Part shown: piece after piece, positions 1 to 12,717 of the stretch
Numbering within the stretch: position 1 is the stretch's first letter
Layout of the letters: each line of letters opens with the position of its first letter
Assembly (NCBI GenBank): GCA_022702545.1
Contig: JAHRBC010000002.1
Span: 2,728,001-2,792,000 of the forward strand
Source of the DNA: Phycomyces nitens
Taxonomy: Eukaryota; Mucoromycota; Mucoromycetes; Mucorales; Phycomycetaceae
Reading direction: 5' to 3'
DNA length: 64,000 nt
Translations under genes and position numbers: made by a program
Notes under the pieces: generated by a model
Databases searched by the model: none
What the model was told of the DNA's origin: nothing
The model's input: only the letters and a program-made list of their open reading frames with translations

Positions 1-873
1 GATGGGGATGAGAGCGATGAGAATCGAGCTAATGGAAGTGAGGCCAGACCGGCAAAGAAGGCCAAATCGAGGGCAATGGAAGTCGATACGGAGATTGTTA
101 CCAAACAGGAAGATGTTGTGGTGTCTCGGGATGAGGAAATGGAGATCGAAGAAGCCCTGAAAGAGGAAGAAATTAAAGTCGAGCCTCTTGATGGCCCCAC
201 GGAGAGTGTGAGTGAAGTCCCAAAGGGAGAATCGGACGAACCCCAAGAAAAGGCCGAAGAAAACGTTTATGAGCACCCGACAGAAGCCATGGATCTATCT
301 GGTAAGAAAGCCAATATCACAAGGCCATTTTATCCTGACACATCTTATTTGTATGGCTGCTCTTGCGACACCTTGGATAACAAAGAGCTGTCATTAGAAT
401 CGACTGCAGACAATGCAAAGTCATCAGATCCAGTCTCATCTCCAACCTTGGCTTTGGAAGTTTCGGTGCCTGCATCTTCACCTGCACTTTCAGTTGCACC
501 CGAAACCATGCCTGCTCCTGCCCAGACAGAGGAAGCGACGTCTATCATCAGTAGTCTACTCGAGAATGTCCCGGCTGCTTCTAGCGACAGCCCCAGGGAC
601 GAGCCTGTAAAGAACGCTGGGGACAGTGAAGAAGAAGGCGAGGTCACATCTTGTAAATCTGTTTCGCCCATTGATACCTCGGCTGGAGCCACATCAGAGC
701 AGGAGAGACAGATGCTGGTAGACATGGACAGAACAAAGGCTCAGGCAGAGATTATCTCTCGAGCAGACATTCTTTCAAAGTCTGAAGAGCCAAAGGTGGC
801 CTCTATAGCCGTCAATGAGGAGGAAGATGCTCTTGAGGACGGAGAGATTGCAGATAGTCCTGGAGGTCATTGA
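1..873 (+). CDS. 3' end of an acidic, low-complexity protein of unknown function (5' end outside window)
   Basis: The frame is open from base 1 and ends at TGA 871-873, so only the C-terminal part of the gene is here. The visible protein is rich in Glu, Asp, Ser and Pro, has a short basic patch (PAKKAKSR, a possible nuclear signal) and ends in an acidic EDGEIADSPGGH tail. A 96-nt segment at 302-397 (GTAAGA...TTAG) looks like an intron: its translation is out of character (Tyr, Cys, Leu-rich), and removal joins MDLS to ESTADN. It is a multiple of three without stops, so unspliced mRNA would still be translatable. I do not recognise the family. The composition suggests a disordered nuclear or chromatin-associated tail, but that is only an impression. 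Confidence 0.7.
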   Translation, partial: DGDESDENRANGSEARPAKKAKSRAMEVDTEIVTKQEDVVVSRDEEMEIEEALKEEEIKVEPLDGPTESVSEVPKGESDEPQEKAEENVYEHPTEAMDLSGKKANITRPFYPDTSYLYGCSCDTLDNKELSLESTADNAKSSDPVSSPTLALEVSVPASSPALSVAPETMPAPAQTEEATSIISSLLENVPAASSDSPRDEPVKNAGDSEEEGEVTSCKSVSPIDTSAGATSEQERQMLVDMDRTKAQAEIISRADILSKSEEPKVASIAVNEEEDALEDGEIADSPGGH

Positions 874-2662
874 TATCAGTAATCTAATCACGTTTCTTTT
901 TCCATTTGAAGTTTCCTTTTCTTTAAACCATTCACGTAATTTCAAATACGAGTTGTGTTTATGAGCACAACTTGTCTTTATATAAATAAATAAATAAATC
1001 TATAGTTTCTTTTCCTATTACTGATATTGTCCTGAAGCCAAAAAAGAACAAAAGATGATTAAAAAAAGTGGCCATTATTGCCTATATTTTCAACCAAGTT
1101 TGGGATTGAATATAGCCATGCCTAGAAGGCGTATGATTACTTCAAAAGCCAAGATGCATATGCATTATATTAATTAACGAGTTTCTCCTTGGGGTATGCA
1201 CTAGAGTGATAAAACTGCACTCATAGATAAAAAGAAATCAATGTATGATTATACAACTCACACATGTCAATTGAGATTTGCCTAGTAAACTAGATCTCAA
1301 GCATAAAAGCTTTCCAATGTCTACCTACTGACAGCATGGAGCCACATGTATTTCAATCACATCATGGATCTCTCATGACGAAGACCACGTCTCACATACC
1401 ATTTATAATTAAAACGATCATCTTGCCCCGGATTTATATTGTATTGTAGTATATTGTAGTATATTGTATTATATTCTATTCTATTCCATCTTTGCTGGTC
1501 GATGTGGGGTGGCAATGGTTGTTTATTGAATTGTCACATTTTTGGATTATCAACCATGTATTGAATTATTGGCATTTGAAAGCAAGGCATTAATTGAATT
1601 TTACAAGGGCTATTAATACCACGAATGGTTATAATTGTTTCAGTATTGGCCTTTATATATCTCTAGTCGAATTGCTCATTCTAAATAGACTAGATCATCA
1701 GGGCCTGCTTTTGTCCTTGTCGGATTGGAGACCAATGAGAACAAGTGAGTATTGAATGAAACCAGACATATATAAATACTCGAGTAAAAATAACAATGGC
1801 AATAAATAGATCAAGACTACAAGGATCTTATTTCAGTTTTACTATATCTGCATTTCTCCTTCTTTTTTTTTAATATCATTTGTACTAGTTTTTGATATTA
1901 TCAAGGTATAGGAATATCAAGGCTTTAATAAAGAGTATATTGCTAATCTAAATTACAAGGCCAATTGATATAATATATCCTTTGTACAAAGAAAACAACA
2001 GGGGGTCTGTTTTCGGGTTTGTAAGCATATGGATTCCGGAACCACGTTCTCGGTAATGAATGCTCAAGAGACGTCTTGTGAATTGTATTGGACACTTGCT
2101 CCAAAAAATAAATAATAATAAATAAATAAATAAAGAGGAACAAGGATTCAAAAAGAGAAAGAGAGGTTTATATGCGAAAGGGGAGATTGATTTGGTAGCC
2201 ATCAAGGGTTGATAATTATCAAGATATATATATTTATATATATTTAAAGAAAAAGGAGACTTGGCTTGAGAATATAAGTATGACAACGAAGATTCCAAAG
2301 GTATGCTTGGGTTTCCAAAACAGAATACAGAGGCTATATAATATGGTCCTTGCAAGGAGAATAGAATCATTGGATATTTTATACTTGTAGCGCCTTGGAT
2401 GCAGGGGCAGACTAAATTAGGCATTTTGTACATATGAAATATATGGAAGCATGAACACGTACTTTGGACCCAAGTACATGGTCATTTTCTAGTATTAGAA
2501 TAAGGAGAGATCTGGGATTAAAGATCAAGACAAAGACTGGATTATTTCTAAAGGCTTGCATACACTCAAGGGCAATGGATTGCGCTGAAATTTATTTAAA
2601 TAGATCAAACTTTCATCCTGACACCCTCATCTTCTCTTAATTCTCTCTCTCTCTTTTATATA

Positions 2663-2693
<31 letters not shown>

Positions 2694-2694
2694 C
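874..2694. other. Intergenic, AT-rich; no gene seen
   Basis: Overlapping AATAAA-like signals at about 984-1000 probably serve 3'-end formation of the upstream gene. A CT-rich tract at about 2640-2655 followed by a TA run leads directly into the next start codon. Open frames on the minus strand around 1948-2433 have biased, repeat-driven composition and no family resemblance. I see no RNA gene. Confidence 0.6.
2657..2693. repeat. TA-rich microsatellite abutting the kinase start codon
   Basis: An almost pure TA tract fills the last bases before ATG 2695, with a CT-rich tract before it. It forms the immediate 5' leader of the kinase gene, so its length could vary the leader. Confidence 0.8.
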
Positions 2695-4112
2695 ATGACC
2701 CTTCAGGCCATTATCGAAAACCCTCAGATCCTTTTGCAGACCTCAATTGATGATCGCTCACTACAGATCGAGTCTTTATTGGGCATTGGTGCCTATGGGA
2801 TCGTTTATCTCGGCCGTCGCATCTATTCAGATCGTCTTTATGCCGTCAAACTACTCACAAATCTCAAAGCAAGTCGCCATGAAGTAGACATCCAGACCCA
2901 TCTTTCGGGACATCCAAATATCCTGTCAGTCGAAAAAATTGTTCATGAAGCTGATCTGACCTTTATCATACTCGAATATGCCTCTGAAGGTGATTTGTTT
3001 GGGGCCATTACCCACTCTCACCATGGCCTGGTTGGAAACAACCATGCAATTCGACACATATTTCTTCAGATAATTGATGCTGTACAGCATTGCCACCAAA
3101 ATAACATTGCTCACAGAGACCTAAAGCCAGAAAACATCCTAATGTTTCCAGATTGGCATGTAAAATTGGCAGATTTTGGCTTGGCAACCTCCCAAACTAC
3201 CTCTATTGAATTTGGCTGTGGCTCTACCTTTTACTTTTCTCCAGGTATGATTGCCATTAGATAATATATAGTAGTCTGACCCTGGTGAATTATATAGAGT
3301 GTCAAGGAAGTGCCCTCCAAAGCATTGGAAAGATGAAGGGCTATGATACAAAGCAGAATGACATTTGGAGTCTTGGTGTCATCCTGGTCAATTTTGTGGC
3401 CGGAAGAAACCCTTGGAAAAGAGCATCTATGGATGATCCTACCTTTGCAGCCTTTGTCAATAACCCCCACACCTTTTTCGAAACCATTCTTCCTTGCATT
3501 TCAGACGAATTGACACCAATCTTACGACGTTTGTTCTGTCTCGATCCAACTCGGCGCATATCGCTTCAAGAGCTACGACTCTCGATCATCCGATGCCGCA
3601 CCTTTACACGTCAGGACAGCTTTGACCTTCTTAGCCTCTTGAATAATAATCCAAAGCTCTATTCAGACACCAAACTACTCCCAACCCGAGATGGTTTGCG
3701 AGCCTCATTTACTTTGGATGGTCCTGGAACAATGTCGCAGACCTTGTTAGATTACATTTCAGACTTTACGGACGATGAAGACAACTATAGCCTGGTTGAC
3801 ATCTATACCCTACCATGTATTCCGTCGGCTGCCCAGGGCTCGCCCCCTTTCCCGCCACCTTTGTCCAAACTGCCTCCTGTACCAGCCCATTCGACGTCAG
3901 CCGTACCTTGCTACAATTCTCAGATGGCTTCCTTGGCCTCTTCGTCTACTTCTGATCTATCGTCGTCGTCTTCTTCGTCTTCTTCGTCTTTAGGGTATTC
4001 GTTATCCTTGCAAGATCTAAAGACTCGCTCTGATCCAAACCCTTCCAAAGCACAGACCGATTGCCACTATGACACGAGCTTTTACCTCTATGATGCCTCC
4101 TGCGTAGTCTAA
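2695..4112 (+). CDS. Ser/Thr protein kinase of the Ran1/Sks1/Vhs1 type
   Basis: Two exons, 2695-3244 and 3298-4112, separated by a 53-nt intron (GTATGA...TATAG); 454 aa. The kinase core shows a glycine loop GIGAYG at residues 30-35, the AVK lysine at 52, HRDLKPEN at 140-147 and DFG at 160-162. The splice restores SPECQG at the end of the activation segment. The segment FGCGSTFYFSPECQG is characteristic of the fungal Ran1/Pat1-Sks1-Vhs1 group, which links nutrient state to cell cycle or glucose responses. After the catalytic domain (about residue 310) the tail is Ser/Pro-rich with an uninterrupted run of about 12 Ser encoded by TCG/TCT repeats. The substrate is unknown. Confidence 0.88.
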
Positions 4113-5422
4113 ATGTACACACCACTCTTATAATCAATGTTCTTTTGCCTTTTTCTCTCGTTGCTTTCTTTTTTTCTTCTTCTTTTTACATCTCAACATT
4201 GACTTGTTGGACTTCTTTACTACCCCATATATATATATTCACCCTGCCAAGTGTGTATCACTTAATGGTCCAAATTGTCCTTCTTAATAGAATCCTTTTT
4301 TCCCCTGAGGGAGGGTAGCTCCTTCGTTTAGCATTCCCTTTCTTTGGCGCACTTTTAATCACTTTGTTGATCCTTAACCTTATCAACCAGTTTATAGGAC
4401 TCTACACCAAAAGAAAGCATGTGGACCGAAAAAGACCAACTACCACTTGTTTGTAGACTAGGTGTATTTAATCCTATAATTCATCCGCCCACTCTTTCCA
4501 AGCACATTCATAATCATCATACATTAATACTCATAATCATACATTAATAATCATAGTAACCATAGTAATCACAATCACAATCATAATAATAATATTCTCA
4601 TTAAACAAACAAAAAATAAAGTGTTTTACAAATACCCATACATCTTTACTAGCACGCCAATATTGTCTTGCAGAATATCCAATAATCCAATGATCCATTC
4701 AACAAATCATTCAAGCAAAGAATCCCATTTTCGACTATTGGGCACAACACCATTTATCCTTTTTTTATTATTATTATTTTGTCGATAAAAGAAAACAAAT
4801 AAAGGAATTGGACATCAAATTCGATACTCCTTGGATACATTTTCTCGTGTATTGCTGCCCTTTTGTGTCTCACCAAAGAAATCACAAATCTTTGGGATCA
4901 ATGAGGTATCTGGCATTGGTTTTTTTTTTAGTAAGGGAGACAGAATTACTGGCGCTCAAGACTATCCTTTTCTCTAGATGATTGGTAATCAAGCCCTAAT
5001 CCAAAAGAAGGTCTTGGAATTCTTGTTATATTACTAATAGTCGAAATCATCCCCCAGAAAGAGGCTGGCCAAAAATCCATCTAATCATTATTATAATCGT
5101 CTGTATAGCAGCAAGTGACTGACTATTCTAGCCATATTTAAGCTTTCCATAGCATCCTGTTTATTATTTATCTCTATTATTTATCCCTCAAGATGATCCT
5201 ATTTAATGAATTCACAAGATTGATTTGGTCATCGTTAATGGTCTATACGAATCCCTTGGACTCCTCCTCCTCCTTCTCTTTTGTGATCTAGACAGTGAAC
5301 AAAATGTAGCCCAATTCTATCAGCCATGGTCTTTTTTTTTAAAAAAAAAAGATATATATATATAATTATAAATTAAAAATAGAGGGGGGGAAATCTAATG
5401 TGAACAAGACTTGATCAACCAA
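4113..5422. other. Convergent intergenic region, no gene seen
   Basis: The region lies between the 3' ends of the kinase and the MFS gene. It contains ATTAATAATCAT-type simple repeats (about 4500-4600) and a T8/A9 inverted homopolymer at about 5332-5350. I find no open frame with protein-like composition. Confidence 0.5.
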
Positions 5423-7619
5423 CTATTTCTTGATCTTTGTGGCAAGTTCGAATCTTTGGATAAAGAAACTGCAGATGAAACTCAACAGGGCCATAATTAC
5501 ACACGAGTAAAAGGAATACCGCAGAGCAATTTGGTAAGTGTCCAGCACAATCTCCAACACATCAGCAGGCAGCAGGCTTCTGACCTCGGTCATTGATTTG
5601 CGAGCAATCTCAATGTACTATTTCAAATCGACATATTATAATATAAGCTTTCTTGTTTATAAAATACATAAAAATAATAACAATAATAATAATAAAAATA
5701 TTTGGGTCATTTACCTCGGCAGCATTGGGGCCAGAGATGAGTTCTGTAAGGCGGTTCTTTACCACGGCCTGGAAGATGGCTGATGTTGCAGAAATTCCAA
5801 TAACTCCACCAGCCGAACGGAAGAGATATGACATGGAGGTGATGGTTGCCATTTCTGTAGAATCCAGAGAGTCAATGGTACACAGAAGAATATATTAGCT
5901 TTTTCTTTTTTGGTTGTGGGACAAGTGTACTAAAGATAATAATTTACCTTTCTGACCAACACAGGACAGCATGGAAATCAAAGCAGTGGTGATAATGGTG
6001 CCCATGGTCAGGCCATCGATAAGCAAGGTAAAGAGCATGAAGCCAACAGAGGTGGAGGGTGTCCAGGTGCAGAAACAGAGCATGGAGACAAGGGAGCCCA
6101 ATGCAGCAACGATCGTCAAGGTACGATATTCACCAGTGCGGGACATGTAAAGCCCCGAGAGAACGGAGCCAGTGGAGACAGAGGCAACTTTGGGCAAGAA
6201 GAACAGGCCGGCTTGGGTGGAACTGTAACCCATGAGACCCTAATTGAACTGTTGTTAACAGCCACGCATACATATAAATATAATAGTGTATCGAATGTAC
6301 CTGGAAAAAGAGAGGTGCAACATAAATCATGGCAGTAGAACACATCACAGTCCAAAAGTTGACAAGCGAGCATGCCAAAGGAGTCTGTGCTGAGATGATA
6401 TGGTAGGGCATCAGGGGATTCAATGCCACATTTGCTTCAACATAGCAAAACAGGACACCGAGCACCACAGAACCAACCAAACATCCGACCACCAAAGGAT
6501 CGGACCATGGACGCAGATTTCCACCCAAAGAGGTGGCAAGCAAAAAGGCAACGACCGCGAGGACGATTGTAGCGGCGCCAAGATAGTCAATTTTCTTCAT
6601 TCTCTCCATCAGACTCGAGTTGGCTTCTTGCTCTTCAAGATTGTAATTGGTCAGAAGGTTGGAGGCAACGTAGATTGTGATGAGCATAAGAGGAATGTTG
6701 ATAAAGAAGCAATAACGCCAGCCAAAGTTGTCGGTAATGAATCCACCAAGAGGTGCACCTACAACAGACCCAACCTTGAAATAGGGTCAGCCAGGGTTCG
6801 GAACCCAAACACACACACACAAAAAGAAGAAGAATAAGAAAGGCGCTTGACTTACTGCATATGCAATGTTTCCATAGCCCTGATATTTGCCTCTCTCACG
6901 CAGAGGTACGAGGTCGCTGACAATTACAGTTGTCATGGTGTTGATGCCACCACCACCGATACCTGCAATTGCTCTGGCAATCACAAGGGCCCAGAGACTA
7001 TTGGCAGCACCACAGAGGAAAGAGCCAAGAAAGAACACAGTCGAGGCAAACATGAGAGCTGTCTTGCGACCAAACACATCCGAGATTCGGCCATCTAAAG
7101 AACATGCCAACATTAGTTTACCCGGCCTAGAGATAACGGGACAAATGGCTTACAAAGAGGTTGAAGAGCAGTATAGCTGAGCATGTAAGAAGTGGCAATC
7201 CAGATGATTTCATTTGATCTACACAAAATGCTCAGTACAGATTACACCCACAAGGTAATCTTTCTTACTTTTTGAATTCTGTGCCGATTTGAGCATAGAT
7301 GGTTGCAACAATGGAGGAATCGAGTGAGCCCAAGGTAACACCCACCCAGAGTCTATTTGAATGTCAATAACCATCAAGACATTTGGTCACCATCAAGTTA
7401 CCCCAGAAGAACTGTGATCAGGGATGCACCGTTGAGACGTTTGGCAAGGATATCTTCAGCGGATTGTTCGGTAGGAAGTTTGGTGGCATCATAGTCATCA
7501 GACAGGTGTATCTCAACTGTCTCTACTTGGTCTCCAGGACCAGTTGAGCGATAGTCTACAGAATTGGACCCTTCGATCAACGGGGAGTCCTCATCGACGT
7601 CGTGAGGGTGGCGAGACAT
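5423..7619 (-). CDS. Major facilitator superfamily transporter, DHA2 (14-spanner) drug/amino-acid antiporter type
   Basis: Eight exons on the minus strand: 7619-7402, 7352-7269, 7218-7154, 7094-6856, 6774-6301, 6239-5948, 5854-5715 and 5617-5423. All seven introns are GT-AG and the frame closes at 568 aa. A 65-residue hydrophilic N-terminus precedes multiple membrane segments. The motif A loop YGRISDVFGRK lies between TM2 and TM3, and the antiporter motif C region has AGIGGGGINT and GAPLGGFI. The closest families by motif are fungal Fnx1/Vba vacuolar basic amino acid transporters and DHA2 multidrug exporters. Substrate and membrane cannot be read from sequence. The ATG at 7619 is the only one before the first membrane segment that gives this N-terminus. 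Confidence 0.9.
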
Positions 7620-9801
7620 TGTTTTAGGGATAAGAGAAGAAAGAAAGGTGATGATAATTAGAAGCTTTTATGTATTTATCAATCTAATTGAAATTACGAA
7701 ATCACACAAGAAAGCTGTATTTTTCACACCACAGTCACCAAGGATTTCCATCTGCCAAAGCATATATTAAACTATTTTATCTCTCTCTTAAAAAAAATAT
7801 AATGTCGGAGATCAATCCAGTTTACAAGTTTTTTTTTAAAGAAAAAAAAAAGGCTTGTAAAATATTCAACAGGGTTTTACAGAAAGGCAAGAATCACAAT
7901 TGTAAATATGTACTGTGAATTCTGTAAATTACATTTAGAATTCTCAATTCATTGTCACACGAACAATAGATAGACGGTTAGTCAATACAGGCTCAAAGGA
8001 TATATAGAATTCCAATCATTCATTTAATGTCTTTTTTTTTTATATATTACTTGGCCAGTCTCAGGATTTGTTTTAAAAGAAAACTCACCAAGAATAACTT
8101 CTTTTTCTTTTTCTAAAGAAATTACCAACCAATATTGAAATATCAATGGTCTTTAATGTCCTGCGACCTCCAACTCTTGTAGATACCATAAACCTTGTGT
8201 TCAATATCTTCGGCTAAACCGTTTCCTAATTATCATATAGAATACATCTATTGTTTTGTAATTCAGTGGTCTATGCACCCAAATACAAATATGCTTCTAA
8301 AGGTAAAACCAAACATATTTAGCCTTTTTTTTATTAATTAAGTTTTTTTTTGTTTTTAACTCTAGCCAGAAACCCCCGGTCGTCAAACGGGACATGTTTT
8401 CCTGTATAAAACCAGTAATTAAACCATCAGACGAGGGATTATGAGCCAAAAATTAAATACCATTTTATTCATTTAGTTTATATGAATTACTGATGGACCT
8501 ATTGGATCTAATGGCATCTATCGGCATATCTACCTTTATTCCTATCAACGTGGTTGCCAAATCTTACACAGGGTAAATTAAAGAAAACCATAAATCTCCA
8601 ATTAGTAAACTTTTAAAGCGAGTATAGAGTACCTAGCTTTTGAGGTGTCGATCTCTACCTTTGAATACGGTGGCAGATTCCACTCCAAGGGAAATATTTT
8701 GTGGTACTAGGTGCGCACACACACACAGTCGGAATATGGCTTATTATTATTATTATTATTATTATTATTTCATCTTGTCCATCGTACGATATTATACAAC
8801 CCCCAGGCTCATGTCTTTTTCCAAAAGGCTTATTTCGATAAAAAGGCGTACCAGCGATCTGTCCCGGCTGCCATGCAATCAAACACTGCCCTGGGTAACC
8901 GGATCACAGGCATGGACCTGTCTTTTCCACTATTTATAAGTCTCAATTGGCAGAAACAACTATCAACTGATAAAATGCGTCGAGGAACACAAAGAGACGG
9001 TTCGTAAACTAGAGCTTTTACTGTCCATTTTCTCTTCAAGGTAATTATTGTCAAATAAAAACTAGTCTATATTCATTGATTATAGAATATATATTCAAAT
9101 CCACAACTCAACTTAACCATGGCTTTACATAAGCCTACAAACCATGACTGGATCTTGTTTTCAAAGCCAAAGAAGGCTCATCAAGTTGCACAGAAGCCAT
9201 CTCTTTCCTTTGTCTGCCACAGATATTTAGGAAAAAAAAACTGATGAGTATAGCTAGCTCTACAGCCAAATATCTTGTCTGGAAACCATGGCAACAAATA
9301 AAACACGTTTGAAACACGAGACGACTGACCGGCAGTGTCGTGTCGTGTCGTGTCTTGTATGGTTTATTCCCTCGAGTTTTCTGTCGGTGTCTTTCGACGT
9401 AAAGATCTTTATTCGATTGCTTCCAGATGCAGATGTATTTATCCAGAACCACTCTACTCTTGTGTCACTTTTTAGTTCTTGGTTTTCTCCCATCGGGATG
9501 GCCATCTTCTTTCTGATTTTGCCAAAGATTCTACGTCTATAACCCAACAAGCCTTGACTACCAAATGCTCCAATATATATATATATGATGGTCTGTTGTG
9601 CTGGACATGTATGCTAAATACAACCAAGCACTGCCGGCCTAGAATTCCTTTGAGGCTATGAACAGTAATATGACACAGATAGCAAAGGATCTGAGTGGTA
9701 AAGAGAGTTTGATTAAGATTTTTCTGTTTCAAGTATAAATACACTCACCCGCCCACCCACACATGTAATACTTTAACAAGTTTCAGCATTCTGGGTCAAT
9801 T
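7620..9801. other. Long intergenic region, no gene seen
   Basis: The region is AT-rich with homopolymer runs and a (TTA)n tract. Short frames at 8640-9054 exist on both strands only because of the microsatellite and show no conserved features. Confidence 0.5.
8741..8770. repeat. (TTA)n microsatellite
   Basis: About ten TTA units. It makes a spurious poly-Tyr/poly-Ile frame. Confidence 0.9.
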
Positions 9802-10721
9802 ATGTATCCTTCCAAAGCCTTGGTGTTGTCATGGACCTTTCGCAGATCTTTTGGCCTTCATTCGGTGACACCAAGGCAAGGTTTTATAGAATACTGGGGT
9901 AAGATGCCTGCCATGTGTTTAAGAGTACGTTTGTGTCCATTGGTGTTTCAAGAAACCTGTTTAGCAAGCCAAGTCCGCGTCAGTTGAGAGAACTGACAGT
10001 TCCGGCTGGATTTGATTGTTCTTTACGGCCTGGCCAATATACTCGGCCATTGGACCTCTTGACTATTCCAAAATTATCTATTCTTATGCTGGCTACAATG
10101 ATATCCACAAAGTACAAATCTTGTATTATATATATATAAAGAAGAAAAAGAAAAAAGAAAAAGAAAAGAATCTAGGCTCACTTTGATGGAATTCTTTTAG
10201 GTGCGTCCATGTTACCCCAGTCGAGACTAAAGGTCAGATCTGGCGTGTACTGATCAACCCGCCTTTTGATATCAACAGTCATGTACCAGTTGGTTTATGA
10301 TTGGTGTACTAAAGTTTAAAGGGTGCGGTTGGACAATCGAGTGCACTGATCTCTTAATCTCTAAAGAGATTATACCAAAGGTCTACACACTGCCATTGAT
10401 ACTTTACGAGTATCATCGCTCTAATCAAGAAGCAGGCCATGATATGATAGTCCCGAGCAAGGCGGTCAAAATAAAAATAAAAAGATACTCAAACAGACAT
10501 GGTTTTGGAGATCCGGCCCTATTTGCTGAACTTCCGATTCCAATGGTGCACGAACGCGTACGACATCTTTTGCCTCATCTCTACAGACGTACCAAGTTTG
10601 GCAAGAAGTTCACGGCAACCAAATGGACAAGGAAGACCATCAGGACCCAATATATTCAGGCTGCAAAGACAAAAAAAGAAAAGAAAAGCCCCCCACTTTA
10701 TGGATTCAATAATATATATAT
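9802..10721 (+). pseudogene. Decayed protein-coding gene of unknown family
   Basis: Several protein-like segments lie in order on the plus strand but in different frames, broken by stops and without matching splice sites. One starts at ATG 9802, one runs at about 10021-10110 (it reads AIGPLDYSKIIYSYAGYND), one at about 10205-10289 (it reads GQIWRVLINPPFDINSHV), and one covers 10297-10720 (it contains FGDPALFAELPIPMVHERV). Composition and codon usage look coding-derived, unlike the flanks. At least two frame changes and several stops argue for a relic rather than a spliced gene. I could not assign a family, and an intact gene with unusual introns cannot be fully excluded. Confidence 0.4.
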
Positions 10722-11439
10722 TAATATATGAATTGGAGACTATATATTCTAGAGGATATCAAACGATTCCATCGGTTTGAAGATATGTCTGAGGATTTGT
10801 GTGGCGGATATACCTGAAACTGTGATCAAAGACACCATTAGTGTCCCCGACAGGGTCCAGAGAAAAAAGTCTGGGCAGAATGAAGGATAGCATGATACGT
10901 GGTATAAGTGCCTTGGAGACAATTCAAACCAAACCTCTAGCTCATCAAAAATGATCTGGAATACAATGTAAATGAGATTTATGGGACCCACTGAATTTTA
11001 CGTCCTTTGGGTCTAATCTAGTCAAATTAGCTGAATTATATCCAGATAACCAGAACAATAAGCAGATACAGTGAGAAAGAGAGAAAGAGAAAGATGATAA
11101 AAAAGTGTGTATATATCGTTTCAGGATTAGATTGCCATTTAAGAACAAGGTCTCAAACTAAGGTGTTTAGTAATGCCGTACAACAAACTATAAAAATTGT
11201 TCTTTTGGCTTACACAATGGAAGGACATGCCTTTATTTTTTTATACGTTTATATTTATCCTTTTTTAATCACAAAGTGATACAATAAAAATTCTTCTTCT
11301 TATTGAATGTTTTTCTTTTTTCTTTTTTTTTGGTGCATCTAATATAATCTTGTACAGTAATGTATAAGTACAATATAAATAAATAAATGTACTTGAGAAT
11401 CATAAAAGCCCTCGCTTTTTTTGTATTCTCTTTATATCT

Positions 11440-11464
11440 CTTCTTCTTCTTCTTCTTCTTCTTT
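11440..11464. repeat. (TTC)n microsatellite
   Basis: Eight consecutive TTC units. Confidence 0.9.
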
Positions 11465-11535
11465 GAAATCATTTTTGCTTTGTTTTGCTTTCCTTGCTTT
11501 GTTTTATTACCTGTATATTATATTCTTTAATTATT

Positions 11536-11547
11536 ATATATACATAC

Positions 11548-11590
<43 letters not shown>

Positions 11591-11592
11591 TA
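11536..11592. repeat. (TACA)n/(TA)n compound microsatellite
   Basis: Five or so ACAT units run into about twelve TA units, with ragged ends. Confidence 0.9.
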
Positions 11593-12717
11593 CAAATACA
11601 CAAAAAGACAAGTATCTTTAGGTATGTAAAAGTATATGGGTTGTAAATGTTGTCCTAACCAAACCGTGTGCTCTTGAACATACAGAGACACCTGTCCTTA
11701 ATATCAAACCTTTATCTTGCCTATACTATCAGCCGCTCAAGCATCTTTTATCGTCGTTAAAACTGAATATGTCTCGTATAACATTACAAGCATATCTGTA
11801 CCCACACGCAGAGCAGTGAAGATGATTTTTATTATTTTGGCGCGTCCAAGGTAACAAAAATTACAGCAATACACTGGTTTCTGGTAAGCCTTTCTTTCTT
11901 TCTGTTTAAAACACCATGTTGTATGTATCTAAAAAAGAAAGAGGCGTTTCTAGTCAGAGATTTTGAATGGCCTTGGTGTATTGTGGCAGACTGTAATATA
12001 AACCGTCCAAGGATACTCTCAATTGGTTGTTGCTGGTCAAATAGTCTGGTATTATTGCAGCAGCTATGTAAAATATCAATGTACATATATACATACATAC
12101 ACTAGAGGGTAAGAAAATTAAAACTGCAAGCGTTTTATGGGCTGTGTTGTGAATTGTGATTGTACGGTACTGATATTTCTATATCTGTAGACTATATAAT
12201 CCTCATCTATAATATTTCCTTTTGTGGCTGGACCCAGTATAAGGAACAAAAAAAAAGTATTTCCTTTCAAAAAAAAAATTCATCTTCTTCGTTTGTTTCA
12301 ACTTTTCATTATCTTTCTCTTTCTCTCTCTCTCTCTTGGATTAGGCCAGCTTTTATATTCTCTTAAAACCCATGCTACCCACACCTCTTGCTTATTTTTC
12401 TTTATATCTTTTCAATATGCCTCTATTTTTTCTTTCTTATTCTGTTGAGCAGTGAAGGGAAGCCTGCTTAATACATATATATATTATATATATATTTCTC
12501 TCTCTCTATGCATGATCCATATGAACTCTTATATTTCTTTATTATTTATCTTTTACTTTCTGTCTATTTATGTTTTATTGAATATCGCATTACATTATTA
12601 TTTGTCCTTTATGTACAGTATAGCAATCATACCCGTTCAAATGCACGTCAAATTAAAAAAAAGTATTTATTGATTATCAACATAAATATGTTTATGAAAC
12701 ACATTAGAAAGATAAAA

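Larger units (their letters stand above)
10722..12717. other. Intergenic, repeat-rich; no gene seen
   Basis: The region contains (TTC)n at 11440-11464, TACA/TA tracts at 11536-11592, and a (CT)n tract around 12320-12340. No frame with protein-like composition was found on either strand. Confidence 0.5.

Noticed and set aside
1948..2433. 161-codon minus-strand open frame
   Set aside because: No motif, no splice-compatible neighbours, composition typical of AT-rich intergenic DNA.
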